Counted from the stretch's first letter, positions 8,838 to 17,779 are shown. The stretch is 64,000 nt of DNA from Candidatus Hydrogenedentota bacterium (GCA_016182605.1 JACPGE010000008.1:1-64000), one strand, 5' to 3'. Made by a program: numbers and translations. The notes: a model not told the origin generated them from the letters alone.

Positions 8838-8905
8838 TTCCATCCTGCAGGATTCGCCGCAACGCGCGAATCGGCTAAAAAATAAGGGCACGGGACCACA
8901 AGCTC

Positions 8906-9021
8906 GGGCCAGGCGAACCTGCAGCACACGAGAAAACCAACTGCGGCTGCTTCCTTCCGGACCTGACCGGGTTCGCCAATCTCCCGTTGAGCAGGACCCA
9001 ACCGTCAACACAGGCGGCCCC
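8906..9021 (-). ncRNA. ffs: Signal recognition particle RNA (4.5S type)
   Basis: The minus strand carries the universally conserved SRP RNA apical loop GGTCAGGTCCGGAAGGAAGC followed by AGCC. Flanking halves pair into a long hairpin closed by GGGCC at the 5' end (near 9021) and GGCCC at the 3' end (near 8906), giving about 116 nucleotides. This is the short bacterial form without an Alu domain. It guides SRP (with Ffh) to nascent membrane proteins. It lies directly upstream of dnaX, a common arrangement. Exact ends are estimated from the terminal helix. Confidence 0.93.
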
Positions 9022-9175
9022 GTACCCAAAAACTGAAACGCATTCCCAATCCGGCGCGGATCGCACACATCGGCGCGGCGAGGCACGGGGAAAGGTAACG
9101 CAGACACAACGGTCTAGGGTGAAAAGCGGATCTTAGCATACGCCCCGGAGACAGTCAAACGGCCCGCGGGTCCGA

Positions 9176-10672
9176 TCAGCGCAAGCGCCGCGGCGCGAAG
9201 CGCCCGAGCACGCCGTGAAGGAGCCGGGACTCGCGCGCGTCAAAGGGGGTGAGCGCCAGGCAGATCGCGGGAAAAAGCGCCAGCCCACACAACACCGCCG
9301 CCACAAAGGAAATGCTGCTGAGCGCATGTGCGGCAGCGCCCATCACCGTGCACGCGATCACGATGCTGGGCAGAAACCGGGCCAGGCGCAGCCCGCCCAG
9401 TTCGCGCCGCAACCGCAACGCGAAGGCCGCCGTGATGCCCGCATTCACCAGAATCGCAACCGCCACCGCACCCCAGACCCCGTAGTGCGCGGCGGCGAAA
9501 AGGTTCAACAGCACACAGGCCGCGGCTGCGGCGCCATAGACCCGCACAACAAACCAGTGCTGGTGATTGGAGAGAAAGACCTCCAGCGCGACCCCGTTGA
9601 AATAGAAGAATGGAATCACCGCGCACGCCAGCCGCAGCACCTCCACCGAAGGGCGGAAAGCCTCAAACTCGCCGCGGCTCAGCAACTGAACGATCGGCAG
9701 CGCCGTGGCCGCGATGCCCGTGGCCACCGGCAAGGCGATGAGCAACAAGAGCCGCAACGAAGACTGCCGTAACGCGGTAAACTGCGCCTCATCCCCCGTG
9801 GCATGGCGGCACAGCGCCGGGAAAAGCGCATTCCCGATGACCCCGGCCAGCATCAACACCGGCTCCGTCACCTGCCGCACCAGGCCGTAAATGCCGCCCG
9901 CCACATCGCCCTGTATCCGCGTGAGAATGACAAGATCGGCGTGAAAATAGATCATGGAAAACAGCATGATCGCAGACATTGGCACCGAAGCCTCAAACAG
10001 CCCGCGCAACGATTTCAGCGAGATCCGCGGCCACTGCACGCCCTCCAGCAGCACCGCCGCAGCGACAAAAATCAGCAGACCCAGCAGGGCGCCCGCGGAA
10101 AGTATCATGTGCGCGCGGAAACTCGTGGCGCCTTCGCCCAGGTAGAGCCAGATGGCGATGACTTTCAACAGCGATACGGCCAGGTTCAGCGCACTTACCG
10201 CCACCATCCGCTCGCGCGCCATGAGAAAATATTCGAAGGGCTGTTGCAACGCCCACAGCACCACAACCCACAGCCCCGCGCCCGCCACCGCCCAGCCCCG
10301 ATCGGGATCGCCGTCCGCCAGCATAAACACGCCGATCAGACCCCCATACGTGATCAGGGAAAGCCCCAGCGTCAACGCGGAAGCCGACCACACCAGTGGC
10401 CACGCGTTCTCGGGCGCGCGCGCTATATCCCGGAACAGCACCCGGTGCACGCCCATGGAAGCAAACACCGTGAACATGGCGCAGAAACTGAATGCCGCCC
10501 GGTACTGCCCGGCATGCTCCGTGCCGAGCGAGGGGTAGATAAGCGATACCTGGTACACCGCCAGCGCCGCGCTTCCCAGCCGCGCAACAAACAGCGCAAG
10601 CGTGTTCAGCCCGACCCGCCGCGCCTGGCCCGGCCTGTTGCCCGTGACAGGCGCCATGCTTTCCATGCTCAT
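9176..10672 (-). CDS. Polysaccharide flippase (Wzx/MATE-like)
   Basis: A 498-residue polytopic membrane protein with about 12-14 hydrophobic segments, in the oligosaccharide flippase (MOP) superfamily. Such proteins move lipid-linked sugar units across the inner membrane during polysaccharide export. Evidence is the hydrophobic pattern, the early segment GLNTLALFVARLGSAALAVYQ, and the neighbours. The ATG at 10672 overlaps the glycosyltransferase stop as ATGA, so the two genes are coupled and the start is well supported. It belongs to the exopolysaccharide locus extending to 16071. Family placement is by character and context; the repeat unit carried cannot be inferred. Confidence 0.82.
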   Translation of the reverse strand: MSMESMAPVTGNRPGQARRVGLNTLALFVARLGSAALAVYQVSLIYPSLGTEHAGQYRAAFSFCAMFTVFASMGVHRVLFRDIARAPENAWPLVWSASALTLGLSLITYGGLIGVFMLADGDPDRGWAVAGAGLWVVVLWALQQPFEYFLMARERMVAVSALNLAVSLLKVIAIWLYLGEGATSFRAHMILSAGALLGLLIFVAAAVLLEGVQWPRISLKSLRGLFEASVPMSAIMLFSMIYFHADLVILTRIQGDVAGGIYGLVRQVTEPVLMLAGVIGNALFPALCRHATGDEAQFTALRQSSLRLLLLIALPVATGIAATALPIVQLLSRGEFEAFRPSVEVLRLACAVIPFFYFNGVALEVFLSNHQHWFVVRVYGAAAAACVLLNLFAAAHYGVWGAVAVAILVNAGITAAFALRLRRELGGLRLARFLPSIVIACTVMGAAAHALSSISFVAAVLCGLALFPAICLALTPFDARESRLLHGVLGRFAPRRLR

Positions 10673-11862
10673 GGCGCACCCGCGCCCGTCAACACGGCCT
10701 CGTAGGCGGCCGCGAGTGCCTGCGCACTCGACTCCCACGTGAACGTTCTCGCACGATCCCGCGCCCGCTCGCACACCGGTCCGGGCGCCTGCGCAATAGC
10801 GATCAGCCCGCGCAACCCTTCGGCAATGCCGTCCACCGACTCGGGATCGACCAGCAGCGCCGTGTCTCCGGCAACCTCCGGCAATGAAGACACATTCGAC
10901 GTCAGCACCGGCGTCCCCGCAGCCATCGCTTCCAGCACAGGCAGCCCGAATCCCTCATACAAACTGGGATAAACACACCCTGCCGCCGCCTGCAACAGCG
11001 CAATGGCCTCGCTCCGCTCAAGATAGCCGGTGATGCGCACATGCGTTCGCAACCCCAATCGTTCTATCGCCGCGTGCACCGGCTCATACATCCACCCGGC
11101 CTTGCCCGCAAGCACAAGCAGCGGCACACTTCCCCCTTCGGCGCGCACCGCCGCATACGCTTCCAGCAGGCGCGGAAGGTTCTTGCGCGGCTCCAGCGTG
11201 CCCAAATGTATCCAATACGGCGCGCCCCCGAGATCGAACTTCCGCAGCGCCGCATCCCGCACGTCCGCGTCCACCGGCGTCGCAAAGAGGGAATAATCGA
11301 CGCCACCGTGGACGATGAAAACCCGCTCCGGCGGCACACCGTAGAGTTCCACCAGATCGGCCTTGCAACTCGCGCTGATCGCGATAAAGGCATCCGCACC
11401 TCGCACTGCATGGGCCAGCACCTGCCGGTCCAGCCGCGAATCCTCTGGACGGTGCGTGCCCTCGCGGCGCTGCGCGGAAAGGTCAAATACCGTCACGATG
11501 CGCTTCGCCCGGCGCGACGGCGGCAACGCATGAAAGCATCCATGCACGATGTCCGCAGGGCCCGTAAACCAGTGGATAGCGGGTCCGTTCAGGCGGGTCC
11601 ACAGCGCCAGCCGCGCGCGCGTGGGAAAGCGCAGGTGCACGCCGCGCCCGCTCGCGCGCCGGAGATCGCGCAATACCGCCGGGCACGCCTGGGCGGCACT
11701 GGAGAATATCGCGGCCGCCACGTCCGGGTGCGTCCGGAAGAAGGCCTCGAAGAGGTGGTGCGTGTAGTAACCCACGCCGCTCAACGGCTGGGGCGCCAGG
11801 CAACTCAAATCCAGGGCAAGGCGATAGGGGGATTGCGGCAAGAACGGCCTCCTCGGGTGCAT
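10669..11862 (-). CDS. Glycosyltransferase family 4 (GT-B fold)
   Basis: A 397-residue GT4 glycosyltransferase. The N-terminal half begins with an acceptor-side GT4 motif, LSGVGYYTHHL. The donor half has IVHGGVDYSLF, HLGTLEPRKNLPRLLEAY and the EGFGLPVLEAMAAG nucleotide-sugar-binding motif, followed by SSLPEVAGD. It likely adds a sugar to a lipid-linked precursor on the cytoplasmic face. I start at the ATG at 11862 because the GT fold begins shortly after it; the frame is open to 12072. No clear Shine-Dalgarno is seen, but TATACT lies about ten bases upstream, so a leaderless message is possible. It is divergent from the dTDP-4-dehydrorhamnose reductase gene. Confidence 0.88.
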   Translation of the reverse strand: MHPRRPFLPQSPYRLALDLSCLAPQPLSGVGYYTHHLFEAFFRTHPDVAAAIFSSAAQACPAVLRDLRRASGRGVHLRFPTRARLALWTRLNGPAIHWFTGPADIVHGCFHALPPSRRAKRIVTVFDLSAQRREGTHRPEDSRLDRQVLAHAVRGADAFIAISASCKADLVELYGVPPERVFIVHGGVDYSLFATPVDADVRDAALRKFDLGGAPYWIHLGTLEPRKNLPRLLEAYAAVRAEGGSVPLLVLAGKAGWMYEPVHAAIERLGLRTHVRITGYLERSEAIALLQAAAGCVYPSLYEGFGLPVLEAMAAGTPVLTSNVSSLPEVAGDTALLVDPESVDGIAEGLRGLIAIAQAPGPVCERARDRARTFTWESSAQALAAAYEAVLTGAGAP

Positions 11863-12055
11863 GGCGGAGTATAGCAACCCGCCCCGAGACCACGCCAGAA
11901 CGCCCCGCGCCGCCCGGCGCGCCCTTGCCTGCCTCCAGAAGGCTGTGGCATACTGCCTCTGTTCTGTAGGGTGCATTCGGGGCCATGCCACTCCAGCAGC
12001 AGGGTGGGCCTGCCCCCGGAACGCATCACGTGCAAGCCATAAGGAACACCGGTCC

Positions 12056-12934
12056 ATGAAGGTTTTGGTCATTGGGGCAGAAGGTCAACTGGGTACCGAA
12101 CTCTGCGGCGAATTCAAGGGGTGCGAACTCCACCGCGCCGACCTGGATGGCGGCTATCACCGCCTGGACATCGCCTCCAAAAAACAGGTGAAAAGCCTCA
12201 TCACGGATATCGGCCCCGATCTCGTGGTCAATGCCGCCGCCGCACACAATGTGCCCCAGTGCGAGGAAGAGCCGGAACGGGCCTTCGCCGTCAATGCCAC
12301 CGGAACGCGCAACATCGCCGTGGCTTGCCGCGAAACCGGCGCGCGCTTCATGCACGTCAGCACCGACTACGTCTTTGGCGACGGTGGCACGCGCCCCTAC
12401 CTGGAATCCGACCTGCCCGCCCCCCTCAACGTCTATGCCGCAAGCAAGCTCGCAGGGGAGCACCTCATCGCCGCAAACATGGACAACTACATCATCGTCC
12501 GCACCGCCGCCATCTATGGCATGTCGGAATGCCGCGCGAAAGGCGGCAAAAACTTCGTCGGCCTCATGCTCAGCCTCGCCGCCACCCGGCCCGAGGTGCG
12601 CGTCGTGACCGACGAGTTCACAACACCCACCTACACGCGCCCCCTCGCAAAACAGATGCGCCTCCTCGCGGAAAAAGCGGAACCCGGCCTCTATCACGTC
12701 ACCTGCAACGGCTCTTGCTCCTGGTTCGAATTCGCCCAGGCCATCTTCGAGGAAACCGGCACCGATGTGAAGCTCGTGCCCACCACGGCCTCCGAATTTC
12801 AGTCGCCCGTGCGCCGCCCCAGCTATTCCGTGCTGGAAAACAGGCACGCCCAGGATCAAGGCCTCGATATCATGCCGCACTGGCGCGAAGCCCTGGTCGA
12901 TTATCTGAAGGCCGCCGAGGCGGCTGTGGGTTGA
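12056..12934 (+). CDS. rmlD: dTDP-4-dehydrorhamnose reductase family protein
   Basis: A 292-residue extended short-chain dehydrogenase of the RmlD type, which uses NADPH to make dTDP-L-rhamnose or a related deoxysugar. The nucleotide-binding motif GAEGQLG is at residues 7-13. HVSTDYVFGD and YAASKLAGE supply the catalytic Thr/Tyr/Lys, and the C-terminal half has the VVTDEFTTPTYTRPLA region. The ATG at 12056 has AAGGA ten bases upstream. It starts the rightward arm of the polysaccharide locus. RmlA, RmlB and RmlC are not in the window, so the precise sugar is uncertain. Confidence 0.88.
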   Translation: MKVLVIGAEGQLGTELCGEFKGCELHRADLDGGYHRLDIASKKQVKSLITDIGPDLVVNAAAAHNVPQCEEEPERAFAVNATGTRNIAVACRETGARFMHVSTDYVFGDGGTRPYLESDLPAPLNVYAASKLAGEHLIAANMDNYIIVRTAAIYGMSECRAKGGKNFVGLMLSLAATRPEVRVVTDEFTTPTYTRPLAKQMRLLAEKAEPGLYHVTCNGSCSWFEFAQAIFEETGTDVKLVPTTASEFQSPVRRPSYSVLENRHAQDQGLDIMPHWREALVDYLKAAEAAVG

Positions 12935-13039
12935 AAGCATCCGGCGGCACAGTGACACGCCCGGGCCGGCCCGCAGTTACCACGATCCCAAAGACCACGC
13001 AGCGCCAGCGGCCGGCAGGGCGCCAGAACGGACCCCGCC

Positions 13040-14398
13040 ATGCACGCTGAACGCGAAGAGCGGTGGATCCTGGGGCTCTTCTTCCTCACGGACATGTGGT
13101 GCTACGGCCTCGCCCTCGTGCTCGCCTCCTTCACCGTCCTGCAAAATCTCCCCTACCTGGACCTGATGGGGCTCCACCGCGATCGACTCGGATGCCTCAT
13201 CATCTTCGGCGTCTTCGCCGTGATCGCCGGCGCCTACGACAACCACCGCGTCACCGACCGCTTCGACTCCGTCTACTACGCCCTCCTCGCGCTCGGCGCG
13301 GCACTCCTCGTCGAACTCGCCGCATTCACGGTCATCCCCGAAGAACTGCGCGTCATCTCCCGCCGCGAAATCATCGCCGCCATTCCCATCGCCGCCGTAC
13401 TGCTCGTCCTCTGGCGCGGCCTCGCCGCCTCCTGGATCACGCGCTTCCGCTCGCTCCACCGCCGCTTCTACGTCGCCGGCGACCGCGATGAGGCCGGCCG
13501 CATCGTGCAGGTCATTCAGACCGACGAACGCAAGGCCGACGCCGTATACGTCTCCTGGGACGGACTCAAGTCCAAGTGCAAACACTGGGCCAGCCACGGC
13601 CGGAACCACGGCCGCATCCCCGAAGACCTGGTCATCGTCGTGCACACACAAAACCGCGCGCAGCTCAGCGACATCGTCCTCCTCGGCGGAAAACACTTTC
13701 AGCGCATGTACCTCTATCCCACATTCGACGATCTCATGCTCTTCGACCACGGACGCATGACCGCCATCGCAGGCATCCCCCTCGTCGAGGTCGCCGGCCT
13801 GGGCCAGCCCAACCCCTATGCCTACCTCAAGCGCATCATCGACGTCGTCATCGCCGCCACCGGCCTGATCCTCGCACTGCCCATTTGCGTGACCGCCGCC
13901 TTCCTCGTCTTCGTCACCTCGCCCGGCGGCATCTTCTACCGCCAGGAACGCCTCGGACGCAACGGCGAGCCCTTCAAGATCATCAAATTCCGCTCCATGG
14001 CCGCCCACATTCAGGCCAAAAACGAGGCGGGCCATGTACTTGCCGGAATAAACGACGCCCGCATCACCCCCGTGGGCCGCTTCATTCGCAAGCACCGCAT
14101 CGACGAAATCCCCCAGCTCTGGAATGTACTCCGCGGCGACATGAGCCTCATCGGGCCGCGCCCCGTCTGGAAAGAGTTCTACGACGCCAACCGGAACGAA
14201 CTGCCCCTCGTGGACATGCGCCTCCTCGTGCGCCCCGGCCTCACCAGCCTTTCCCACGTCCTCGGCTCCTACACCTCGGACCCCCGCGATCGCCTGCGCT
14301 ACGATCTCGTCTATATCAACACCCTGTCCCTGCTCACCGATCTCCGCATCCTCTTTCAAACCGTGCGCATCGTCCTGAGTGGCAAGGGGGCCCTCTAG
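13040..14398 (+). CDS. Polyprenyl-phosphate sugar-1-phosphate transferase
   Basis: A 452-residue initiating transferase of exopolysaccharide synthesis, transferring a sugar-1-phosphate to undecaprenyl phosphate at the inner membrane. Four N-terminal membrane helices (about residues 8-130) and a central nucleotide-binding-like region precede another helix near 270-300. The catalytic bacterial sugar transferase domain follows, with FYRQERLGRNGEPFKIIKFR, DEIPQLWNVLRGDMS and LIGPRP. This is the WcaJ/WbaP architecture. The donor sugar is not evident. The stop is followed after one base by the start of the TPR gene, so these genes form an operon. Confidence 0.92.
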   Translation: MHAEREERWILGLFFLTDMWCYGLALVLASFTVLQNLPYLDLMGLHRDRLGCLIIFGVFAVIAGAYDNHRVTDRFDSVYYALLALGAALLVELAAFTVIPEELRVISRREIIAAIPIAAVLLVLWRGLAASWITRFRSLHRRFYVAGDRDEAGRIVQVIQTDERKADAVYVSWDGLKSKCKHWASHGRNHGRIPEDLVIVVHTQNRAQLSDIVLLGGKHFQRMYLYPTFDDLMLFDHGRMTAIAGIPLVEVAGLGQPNPYAYLKRIIDVVIAATGLILALPICVTAAFLVFVTSPGGIFYRQERLGRNGEPFKIIKFRSMAAHIQAKNEAGHVLAGINDARITPVGRFIRKHRIDEIPQLWNVLRGDMSLIGPRPVWKEFYDANRNELPLVDMRLLVRPGLTSLSHVLGSYTSDPRDRLRYDLVYINTLSLLTDLRILFQTVRIVLSGKGAL

Positions 14399-14399
14399 C

Positions 14400-15059
14400 A
14401 TGGGCAAAGCCACCATCACCCACGCGCGCGCCGTGCTCACCGCCTGGAGCCTCGTCCTCATCATCGGATTCGCCGCCATCGCCACCGGCGACTATGCCAT
14501 GCTCCGTTACGCGCAATTCCTCAAGTCGCAAGACTACGAAGCCTTCGTCTCCGACGCGGGCATCTGCATTGAGAACAAGGACTATGCCGGCGCGCAGGCC
14601 GCCCTGCGTGAAGCCCTGCGCCTCGCCCCCGATGCGCCCTCACCCCAGGTGATGCGCGGGCATTTCCACTACCACCGCCAGGAATGGCGCGCCGCCATCG
14701 AAGCCTACAAGAAGGCCCAGAAGCTCGGCAGCACCGATATCGGCCTCCTCCAAAACATCGTCTGGGCCCACATCGAACTGGGAGAATTCACTGAGGCCGC
14801 GGAATTCGGCGAACGCTCCATCGCCGAGGCCAACGCCGGACCGCGCCTCCCGCTCTACACCGCCGAAGCCTTCTTCCGCGCCGGGAAATACGCCAAGGCC
14901 GTGCCCTATCTGAAAGCCGCCCTCGCCCTCGAACCGGATAACGCCTACGTCATGGAGCGCCTTCGCGTGGCCGCACAACGCGGCGGCGACCCAAAAACTG
15001 CCGCAGAAATGGCCCGCAAAATCGCCGACATGAACGCCCTCGATCTGGAGACGCCATGA
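14400..15059 (+). CDS. Membrane-anchored TPR protein
   Basis: A 219-residue protein with one N-terminal transmembrane helix (residues about 10-33) and then at least four tetratricopeptide-type helix pairs. Examples are YAGAQAALREALRLAPDAP, WRAAIEAYKKAQKLG and YAKAVPYLKAALALEPDN. TPR proteins scaffold assemblies, and in exopolysaccharide loci they often sit with the polymerase/export machinery. It starts one base after the sugar transferase stop and ends at the ATGA that opens a 20-codon minigene before the GT2 gene. A specific partner cannot be named. Confidence 0.8.
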   Translation: MGKATITHARAVLTAWSLVLIIGFAAIATGDYAMLRYAQFLKSQDYEAFVSDAGICIENKDYAGAQAALREALRLAPDAPSPQVMRGHFHYHRQEWRAAIEAYKKAQKLGSTDIGLLQNIVWAHIELGEFTEAAEFGERSIAEANAGPRLPLYTAEAFFRAGKYAKAVPYLKAALALEPDNAYVMERLRVAAQRGGDPKTAAEMARKIADMNALDLETP

Positions 15060-15162
15060 ACGCGCCGCAGGACGATCAGGCCCTTCCGGGCGTCTCCATT
15101 CTCCTGGAGACGCCATGATCACCCCGCTTGATAATCGCAGCACGCCAAGCGTCTCCATCCTC
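15045..15162 (+). repeat. Imperfect 59-bp tandem duplication with 20-codon minigene
   Basis: Two 59-base units abut at 15045-15103 and 15104-15162. They share an identical 15-base head (CTGGAGACGCCATGA) and a nearly identical tail (GCGTCTCCATtCTC), with a diverged middle. Unit one holds an ATG at 15056 whose frame runs 20 codons (ending VSILLETP) and stops in the ATGA that starts the GT2 gene. Unit two is the real GT2 start, reading VSILMVIKN. The minigene therefore looks like the beginning of a GT2-type gene that was cut off after 20 codons. Confidence 0.75.
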
Positions 15163-16071
15163 ATGGTGATCAAGAACGAACGCGCCAACCTCGAACGCAG
15201 CCTGCCGCTCATGCAGCGCCAGACTTTTCAAGGCGCCGTCGAGTTCGTCTGCGTGGACTCCGGTTCCACCGATGGCACTGTGGAGTTCCTGGAAGCCAAT
15301 GGCATCACCCCGCATCGCATCGCGCCCAAAGACTTCCATCACGGCCGCACCCGCAACTACGCCGCCTCCCTCACGCGCCACGAAATCCTCGTCATCCTCT
15401 CCGGCGATGCCATTCCCGCCGATGATCGCTGGCTCGAAAATCTGGTCGCCCCCTTCGAAGACCCCCGCGCCGGGGCCGTGTACGGCAGGCAGATTCCCCC
15501 CGCATCCATCCGCCCCTTGCGTGCCCGCTACCTCTCGTCGGAATACGGCGAAACACGGCAAGTGCGCGATTTGGCCCGCGAGCAATCCGTGCACCCCGGG
15601 CTCTTCCGCTTCTCCAATGCCAATGCCGCTGTGCGCCGCGCCCTCTGGGAACGCTTCCCCTGGAACGAGCGCGTCCTGCTCGCCGAGGATCAGGGCCAGT
15701 GCCGCGACATCCTCTACGCGGGCTACCAGGTCATCTACGAACCCGCCGCAGCCGTCATCCACGGCCATGATCGCTCCCTCTGGGGCGATTTCCAGTTCGC
15801 CGTGGACAACGGCCTTTCCCTCAGCCGGCTCGGCATCCTCAACAACCCCGAAATCGGCGGCGAAATGGGCTACGGCATCCGCCGCATGCGCGCCGACCTC
15901 GATCACTACCTCGCACAGCGCCACTTCGGCCTCGCCGCACAAAGCCTGATCAGCAGCGCCGCAAAATTCATGGGGGTGCAAGTGGGAAAGCGGGAGAAGC
16001 AGTTACCCAAATGGTTCCTGCGCCGCGTCAGCGAAGTCCACGCAAAACTCGAAGGCGACGCCTTCAAATAG
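15115..16071 (+). CDS. Glycosyltransferase family 2
   Basis: A 318-residue GT-A fold glycosyltransferase. The N-terminus SVSILMVIKNERANLERSL is the usual GT2 opening, VDSGSTDGT is the nucleotide-sugar-binding motif, and ILSGDAIP stands where the DxD-type metal site is expected. The fold then continues with a rhamnosyl/galactofuranosyl-transferase-like region (NANAAVRRALWERFPW). It is the last gene of the rightward polysaccharide operon; its start overlaps the minigene stop as ATGA. The donor and acceptor are unknown. Confidence 0.88.
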   Translation: MITPLDNRSTPSVSILMVIKNERANLERSLPLMQRQTFQGAVEFVCVDSGSTDGTVEFLEANGITPHRIAPKDFHHGRTRNYAASLTRHEILVILSGDAIPADDRWLENLVAPFEDPRAGAVYGRQIPPASIRPLRARYLSSEYGETRQVRDLAREQSVHPGLFRFSNANAAVRRALWERFPWNERVLLAEDQGQCRDILYAGYQVIYEPAAAVIHGHDRSLWGDFQFAVDNGLSLSRLGILNNPEIGGEMGYGIRRMRADLDHYLAQRHFGLAAQSLISSAAKFMGVQVGKREKQLPKWFLRRVSEVHAKLEGDAFK

Positions 16072-16085
16072 ACGCAATCACCGCG

Positions 16086-16195
16086 CCATCCGCCCAAACG
16101 CACCCCCCAACGCACGCCCCAATTCACCCCCCTCAATGCACCCCCCAAACTCATCCCTCAATTCATTCTTCAACGCCTCCCCCAAGCTCCCCGTG
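16086..16195. repeat. Degenerate 15-bp C-rich tandem repeat
   Basis: Between the GT2 stop and the broken transposase the sequence is a run of about seven imperfect 15-base units rich in CACCCCCC and starting AAC/AAT. Read on the minus strand they form a five-residue periodic pattern (LGEAL, KNELR, DEFGG, CIEGG, ELGRA, LGGAF). No gene is supported here. Confidence 0.5.
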
Positions 16196-16276
16196 CCACA
16201 TGATCGCGCGAAACACGCATTCTTGTGCCCGTTCGCTCCCCAACCCAGCCTCGCCCGCAATACCCACACGCGCGGA

Positions 16277-16606
16277 TCATTCCGGGGGCTGTCCCCGGAA
16301 CACGGCCCTGCCAGAGTGGCCCAGCCGTTCATGATGCCGGTGGGGGTACTGGGCATACATCAGGTGCGTCCGCCCGATGGCCTTCGCCAGCAACTCCTCC
16401 CGCTCGGGTTCAACGGCCAAGTGAACATGATTCGTCATCGAGCAATACGCAGACACCGCCAAGTCATTCTGCTGTGCGCTCACCCGCAGAAACGCCCGGT
16501 AAACACGGCGGTCGACGTCCGTATTGTACACGTCTTGCCGGTAGTTGCCGCGCTGGGTGAGGTGATGGGCCACTCAAGGGACGACGATACGCGCTTGCCT
16601 TGCCAT
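16277..16606 (-). pseudogene. REP-associated tyrosine transposase (Y1_Tnp), broken
   Basis: The minus strand encodes a RAYT-type single-strand transposase in pieces. An ATG at 16606 reads MARQARIVVP, then a TGA falls where the family usually continues. The same frame goes on with VAHHLTQRGNYRQDV, AYCSMTNHVHLAVEP (the HUH-like His pair is NHVH) and HERLGH. The family's LWQGRF motif is then lost by an apparent one-base deletion (CACTCTGG, where CACCTCTGG would restore it), and the frame ends soon after. Nonsense plus frameshift make it non-functional. A hairpin at 16280-16300 lies in its 3' end. It resembles the enzymes that mobilise REP palindromes such as those at 244-322. Confidence 0.85.
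16280..16300. repeat. Palindromic hairpin in the transposase 3' end
   Basis: A perfect 8-bp stem, TTCCGGGG (16280-16287) with CCCCGGAA (16293-16300), around a 5-base loop. RAYT genes are normally flanked by REP hairpins, so this may be the element's own REP sequence. A related CTGTCCCCGG string occurs near 61943-61952. Confidence 0.45.
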
Positions 16607-16646
16607 GGGAAAAGGCTATCGGAAATTCCCGAATCACACAATAAAT

Positions 16647-16873
16647 GGTTACGGTCCCGAATGGCGCTAAGTTTTGCAGTCTCACCCCAATCACGCCGCT
16701 CGGCGAGCAGCGTGCTACCATCAGGCCTGCCTCCAAAGTAGGCCTTCGCTCGCCGAGCGTAGGCATTCCGCGTCGAAGTACCCTCCTGAACCCCATCAAC
16801 CAGGCAGAAAGTCTTGAAGTCCGCACCCGAACTCGATACCACGCGAAAAGTTAGCGCCATTCGTTACGGTCCC
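16647..16873 (+). repeat. MITE-like element, copy 1
   Basis: A 204-base core (16659-16862) is bounded by about 19-base terminal inverted repeats, GAATGGCGCTAAsTTTTsC. It has an internal perfect 12-bp inverted repeat, CGCTCGGCGAGC (16697-16708) with GCTCGCCGAGCG (16748-16759). The 11-mer GTTACGGTCCC flanks it directly on both sides (16648-16658 and 16863-16873), like a target duplication. Copy 2, in the same orientation, is at 17780-18006. It encodes no convincing protein, which fits a miniature inverted-repeat element. The rest of 16607-17138 shows nothing I can support. Confidence 0.75.
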
Positions 16874-17138
16874 TATTTATTCCAAAATGAGGCAGCTTGC
16901 GTCAACTACGTTCGCAAGAAGAGCGTGAGACGGAGTCAAGACTAAAATACATGCTGGCGATACTGACGGAGCGGGGACCAGTATTGAACGACGCCGACGA
17001 TGGCCGGGATGGGGCAGGCCTTGTATGATTTGTGAAAAGGCGCCGCGCCTGGACGGCACGCTAAGATGTTCAGAGTGGGAGCGTGGACACGCGGAGGTGT
17101 CCATAGTCAGCCAGCAAGAAACCTTTTCTTCCATTACA

Positions 17139-17720
17139 CTAATCCAATCGGTAGTCTTCCCCACTTTTCTCCCTCCATACATTTAAACGACCAATCTGTA
17201 ACCACATGGGCAAGTCGTTGATTTTCTCATCGATACCAACTACTTCCATCTGGAATTTCACGACGGAATCGTTTGAAACAACCAAGAACTTTTCAAATGA
17301 CTCTCCAGGCCTATTAAGGAGTTCCCTGAGTGTCAAGCGCTCTGCCTTTTTCACGTCACTATCATCGATGGACAAAACATAAGAAACTTCTGTACGATCT
17401 AAATTGACGTTATTGAGCTTCGAATGCTCAAAGTACAGCCTGATGCCATAACCACCAGGCTGAAATCTACAAAACACCACCTGTTTTCGCGATTTCGGCG
17501 TCGTCGGATCAAAGGAAAACTGAAAACTATTGGTGCTTGAGTCCTGGACTAAGAAAGCAACGACAAGTAAGAAAACAAGAATCGCTTGAACCACGGAAAT
17601 TAGTCTCCGCAATTTTGAATTCGTTTCTGTGAATAGGCCTTCGATAAGCAACGGCAACTGTGCAATTGCAACGGCTACAATCAAAAGTAATCCATATGAA
17701 TAAAACAATTGACTCAACAT
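17139..17720 (-). CDS. Hypothetical two-helix membrane protein, AT-rich
   Basis: A 193-residue protein that I do not recognise. Two hydrophobic segments (about residues 4-27 and 40-60) are followed by a soluble, mixed alpha/beta region of about 130 residues with several charged turns, such as SIDDSDVKKAERLTLRE. The ATG at 17720 has GAGAGGA about ten bases upstream; a TTG seven codons earlier is possible. Base composition is clearly more AT-rich than the neighbours, and the gene lies between two same-orientation copies of a MITE-like repeat. Both point to acquired DNA. No function is proposed. Confidence 0.6.
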   Translation of the reverse strand: MLSQLFYSYGLLLIVAVAIAQLPLLIEGLFTETNSKLRRLISVVQAILVFLLVVAFLVQDSSTNSFQFSFDPTTPKSRKQVVFCRFQPGGYGIRLYFEHSKLNNVNLDRTEVSYVLSIDDSDVKKAERLTLRELLNRPGESFEKFLVVSNDSVVKFQMEVVGIDEKINDLPMWLQIGRLNVWREKSGEDYRLD

Positions 17721-17779
17721 CAAGACGGATCCTCTCGACAATCAGTACCCAACGAGAGAAATAAAGGCTGAGAAAAAAT

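Noticed and set aside
8838-9107. N-terminal extension of DnaX upstream of 8837
   Set aside because: This part overlaps the SRP RNA and has no match to DnaX; the conserved family start follows the ATG at 8837.
12977-14485. 502-codon minus-strand open frame opposite the sugar transferase
   Set aside because: Composition is extreme (Gly/Asp/Glu/Val-rich), no domain is recognisable, and the plus strand has a clear transferase. It is an artefact of high GC at third positions.
16645-16854. 69-codon frame inside MITE-like copy 1
   Set aside because: It is repeated only because the element is repeated; the frame is interrupted in copy 2 and has no domain.
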